DNA of 64,000 bases from the NCBI GenBank assembly GCA_033782935.1, contig JAWQEG010000477.1, forward strand, positions 1,240,001 to 1,304,000. Reading direction: 5' to 3'. The stretch comes from Petrolisthes cinctipes. Lineage: Eukaryota > Arthropoda > Malacostraca > Decapoda > Porcellanidae. The translations under genes were made by a program, and so were the position numbers. Under the pieces are notes generated by a model that saw only the letters and a list, made by a program, of their open reading frames with translations, was not told the DNA's origin and searched no databases. Shown in pieces: positions 62,965 through 64,000 of this stretch (position 1 is the first letter of the stretch; each line of letters starts with the position of its first letter).

Positions 62965-64000
62965 CTAGCACTGAGTAGGCATGTACAGATTGCTTCTGGG
63001 ATCCCAAAATATTGAATTTTCGGGTGTTTTGAGCCTGAATTTGAGATATAAACGGGTACAGAAGATACATGCACATATTGACTTTGGGCACCAAAAATAT
63101 CGATTTTCAGCATGTTTTGGGCCTGAATTTTGAAAATACTCTAACACGGAGTAGGCATGTACAGATCGCTTCTGGGACCCCAAAATATCGATTTTTCGGG
63201 TGTTTAGGGTCAGAATTTGAGATATAAACGGGTACAGAAGATGCATGCACATATCGACTTTTGAGCACCTAAAAGATCGATTTTCAGTATGTTTTTGGCC
63301 TGTATTTTGAAAATACTCTAACACGGAGTAGGCATGTACAGATACCTTCTGGGACCTCTAAATATCGAATTTTCGGGTGTTTTGGGACTGAATTTGAGAT
63401 ATCGATTTTTTGACACCTAAAATGTCGATTTTTAGCATGTTTTTAGCCTATATTTTGAAAATATTCTAGCACTGAGTAGGCATGTACAGATTGCTTCTGG
63501 GACCCCAAAATATTGAATTTTCGGGTGTTTTGAGCCTGAATTTGAGATATAAACGGGTACAGAAGATACATGCACATATTGACTTTGGGCATCTAAAATA
63601 TCGATTTTCAGCATGTTTTGAGCATGTATTTTGAAAATATTCTAGCACTGTGTAGGCATGTACAGATTGCTTTTGGGACCCCAAAATATTGAATTTTCGG
63701 GTGTTTTGAGCCTGAATTTGAGATATAAACGGGTACAGAAGATACATGCACATATTGACTTTGGGCATCTAAAATATCGATTTTCAGCATGTTTTGGGCC
63801 TGTATTTTGAAAATACTCTAACAATGAGTAGGCATGTACAGATTGCTTCTGGGACCCCAAAATATTGAATTTTCGGGTGTTTTGAGCCTGAATTTTAGGT
63901 ATAAACGGGTACTGAAGATGCATGCACATATCGACTTTTGTGCACCTAAAAAATCGATTTTCAGTATGTTTTGAGCATGTATTTTGAAAATACTCTAACA
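62965..64000. repeat. 1,493-bp HOR, copy 2, cut by the window edge
   Basis: Intervals of 501 and 176 repeat those of the previous unit. After 63642 it departs: an a monomer (GGGCATCTAAAATATCG) and a b monomer follow, where copy 1 has b then c. The array runs on past the window end. Confidence 0.83.

Larger units (their letters stand above)
1..64000. repeat. Continuous head-to-tail satellite array (177/148 bp monomers)
   Basis: Every part of the window aligns to one monomer. Landmarks shared by all or most monomers are TAGGCATGTACAGAT, the CTTCTGGGACC block, ATTTTCGGGTGTTT, and a TATTTTGAAAATA dyad. Distances between successive TAGGCAT landmarks are 176-177 bp for long monomers and 147-148 bp for short ones. 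All copies run in the same direction, and I saw no inversion. One counted monomer (615-790) has 66 G+C in 176 bp. I found no inserted transposon, gene, tRNA or microsatellite; the largest novel insertions are about 5 bp. The satellite nature is directly visible. A centromeric or pericentromeric role is inferred from nucleosome-scale monomers and nested higher-order structure. The family was not recognised. Confidence 0.97.

Noticed and set aside
1..64000. CRISPR array
   Set aside because: Repeats are directly abutting, with no unique spacers between conserved short repeats, and the unit is 148-177 bp.
1..64000. rRNA, tRNA or 5S tandem genes
   Set aside because: No cloverleaf, A/B-box pair or rRNA core sequence was recognised in the monomer; the unit matches no RNA gene I know.
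1..64000. Named centromeric satellites (Arabidopsis 178-bp, rice CentO, maize CentC, human alpha)
   Set aside because: The lengths are similar, but I could not recognise their sequences in this monomer. Species assignment from memory would be a guess.

Overview
The whole 64 kb window is tandem satellite DNA. I found no gene, RNA gene, transposable element, CRISPR array or stretch of unique sequence on either strand. The basic monomer is 176-177 bp (one counted copy is 37.5% G+C). A recurrent shortened form is 147-148 bp. At an average near 167 bp the window holds roughly 380 head-to-tail monomers, all in the same orientation. The many short minus-strand reading frames are repeat shadows. They arise because 177 and 501 are multiples of three and because stops recur only once per trimer.

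The array is built in layers. Monomers fall into families that I call a, b and c, each with a primed variant. They are arranged as trimers of long-long-short (176+177+148 = 501 bp). In the first 18.9 kb, alternating trimers plus one tetramer form a 16-monomer higher-order repeat (HOR) of 2,679 bp (501+500+501+500+677). It is present as a partial copy (1-614), three regular copies, one copy expanded to 3,180 bp (8652-11831), two more regular copies, and a truncated copy ending near 18,902. By eye these copies differ at only a few bases each, so this domain is recently homogenised.

From about 18.9 kb to the end the same monomers are shuffled into several local, less regular HORs. These are units of about 1,492-1,495 bp (18.7-26.2 kb and 61.5-64 kb), tetramer-led units of 3.2-3.7 kb containing a 2,159 bp sub-repeat (30.5-40.6 kb), a mostly regular 501 bp trimer field with 1,502-1,503 bp pairs (41.3-55.7 kb), and a mixed block with chimeric monomers and 1,002-1,003 bp pairs (55.7-61.5 kb). 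A 10-bp deletion allele marks the second part and is absent from the first.

The organism is almost certainly a eukaryote. Nucleosome-scale monomers, nested HORs and a CpG-to-TpG pattern fit centromeric or pericentromeric heterochromatin in a cytosine-methylating genome, such as a plant or an animal. I do not recognise the satellite and cannot name the species. The centromere assignment is inference. There are no genes to act together; what can be read here is the history of unequal exchange, small deletion and local amplification.
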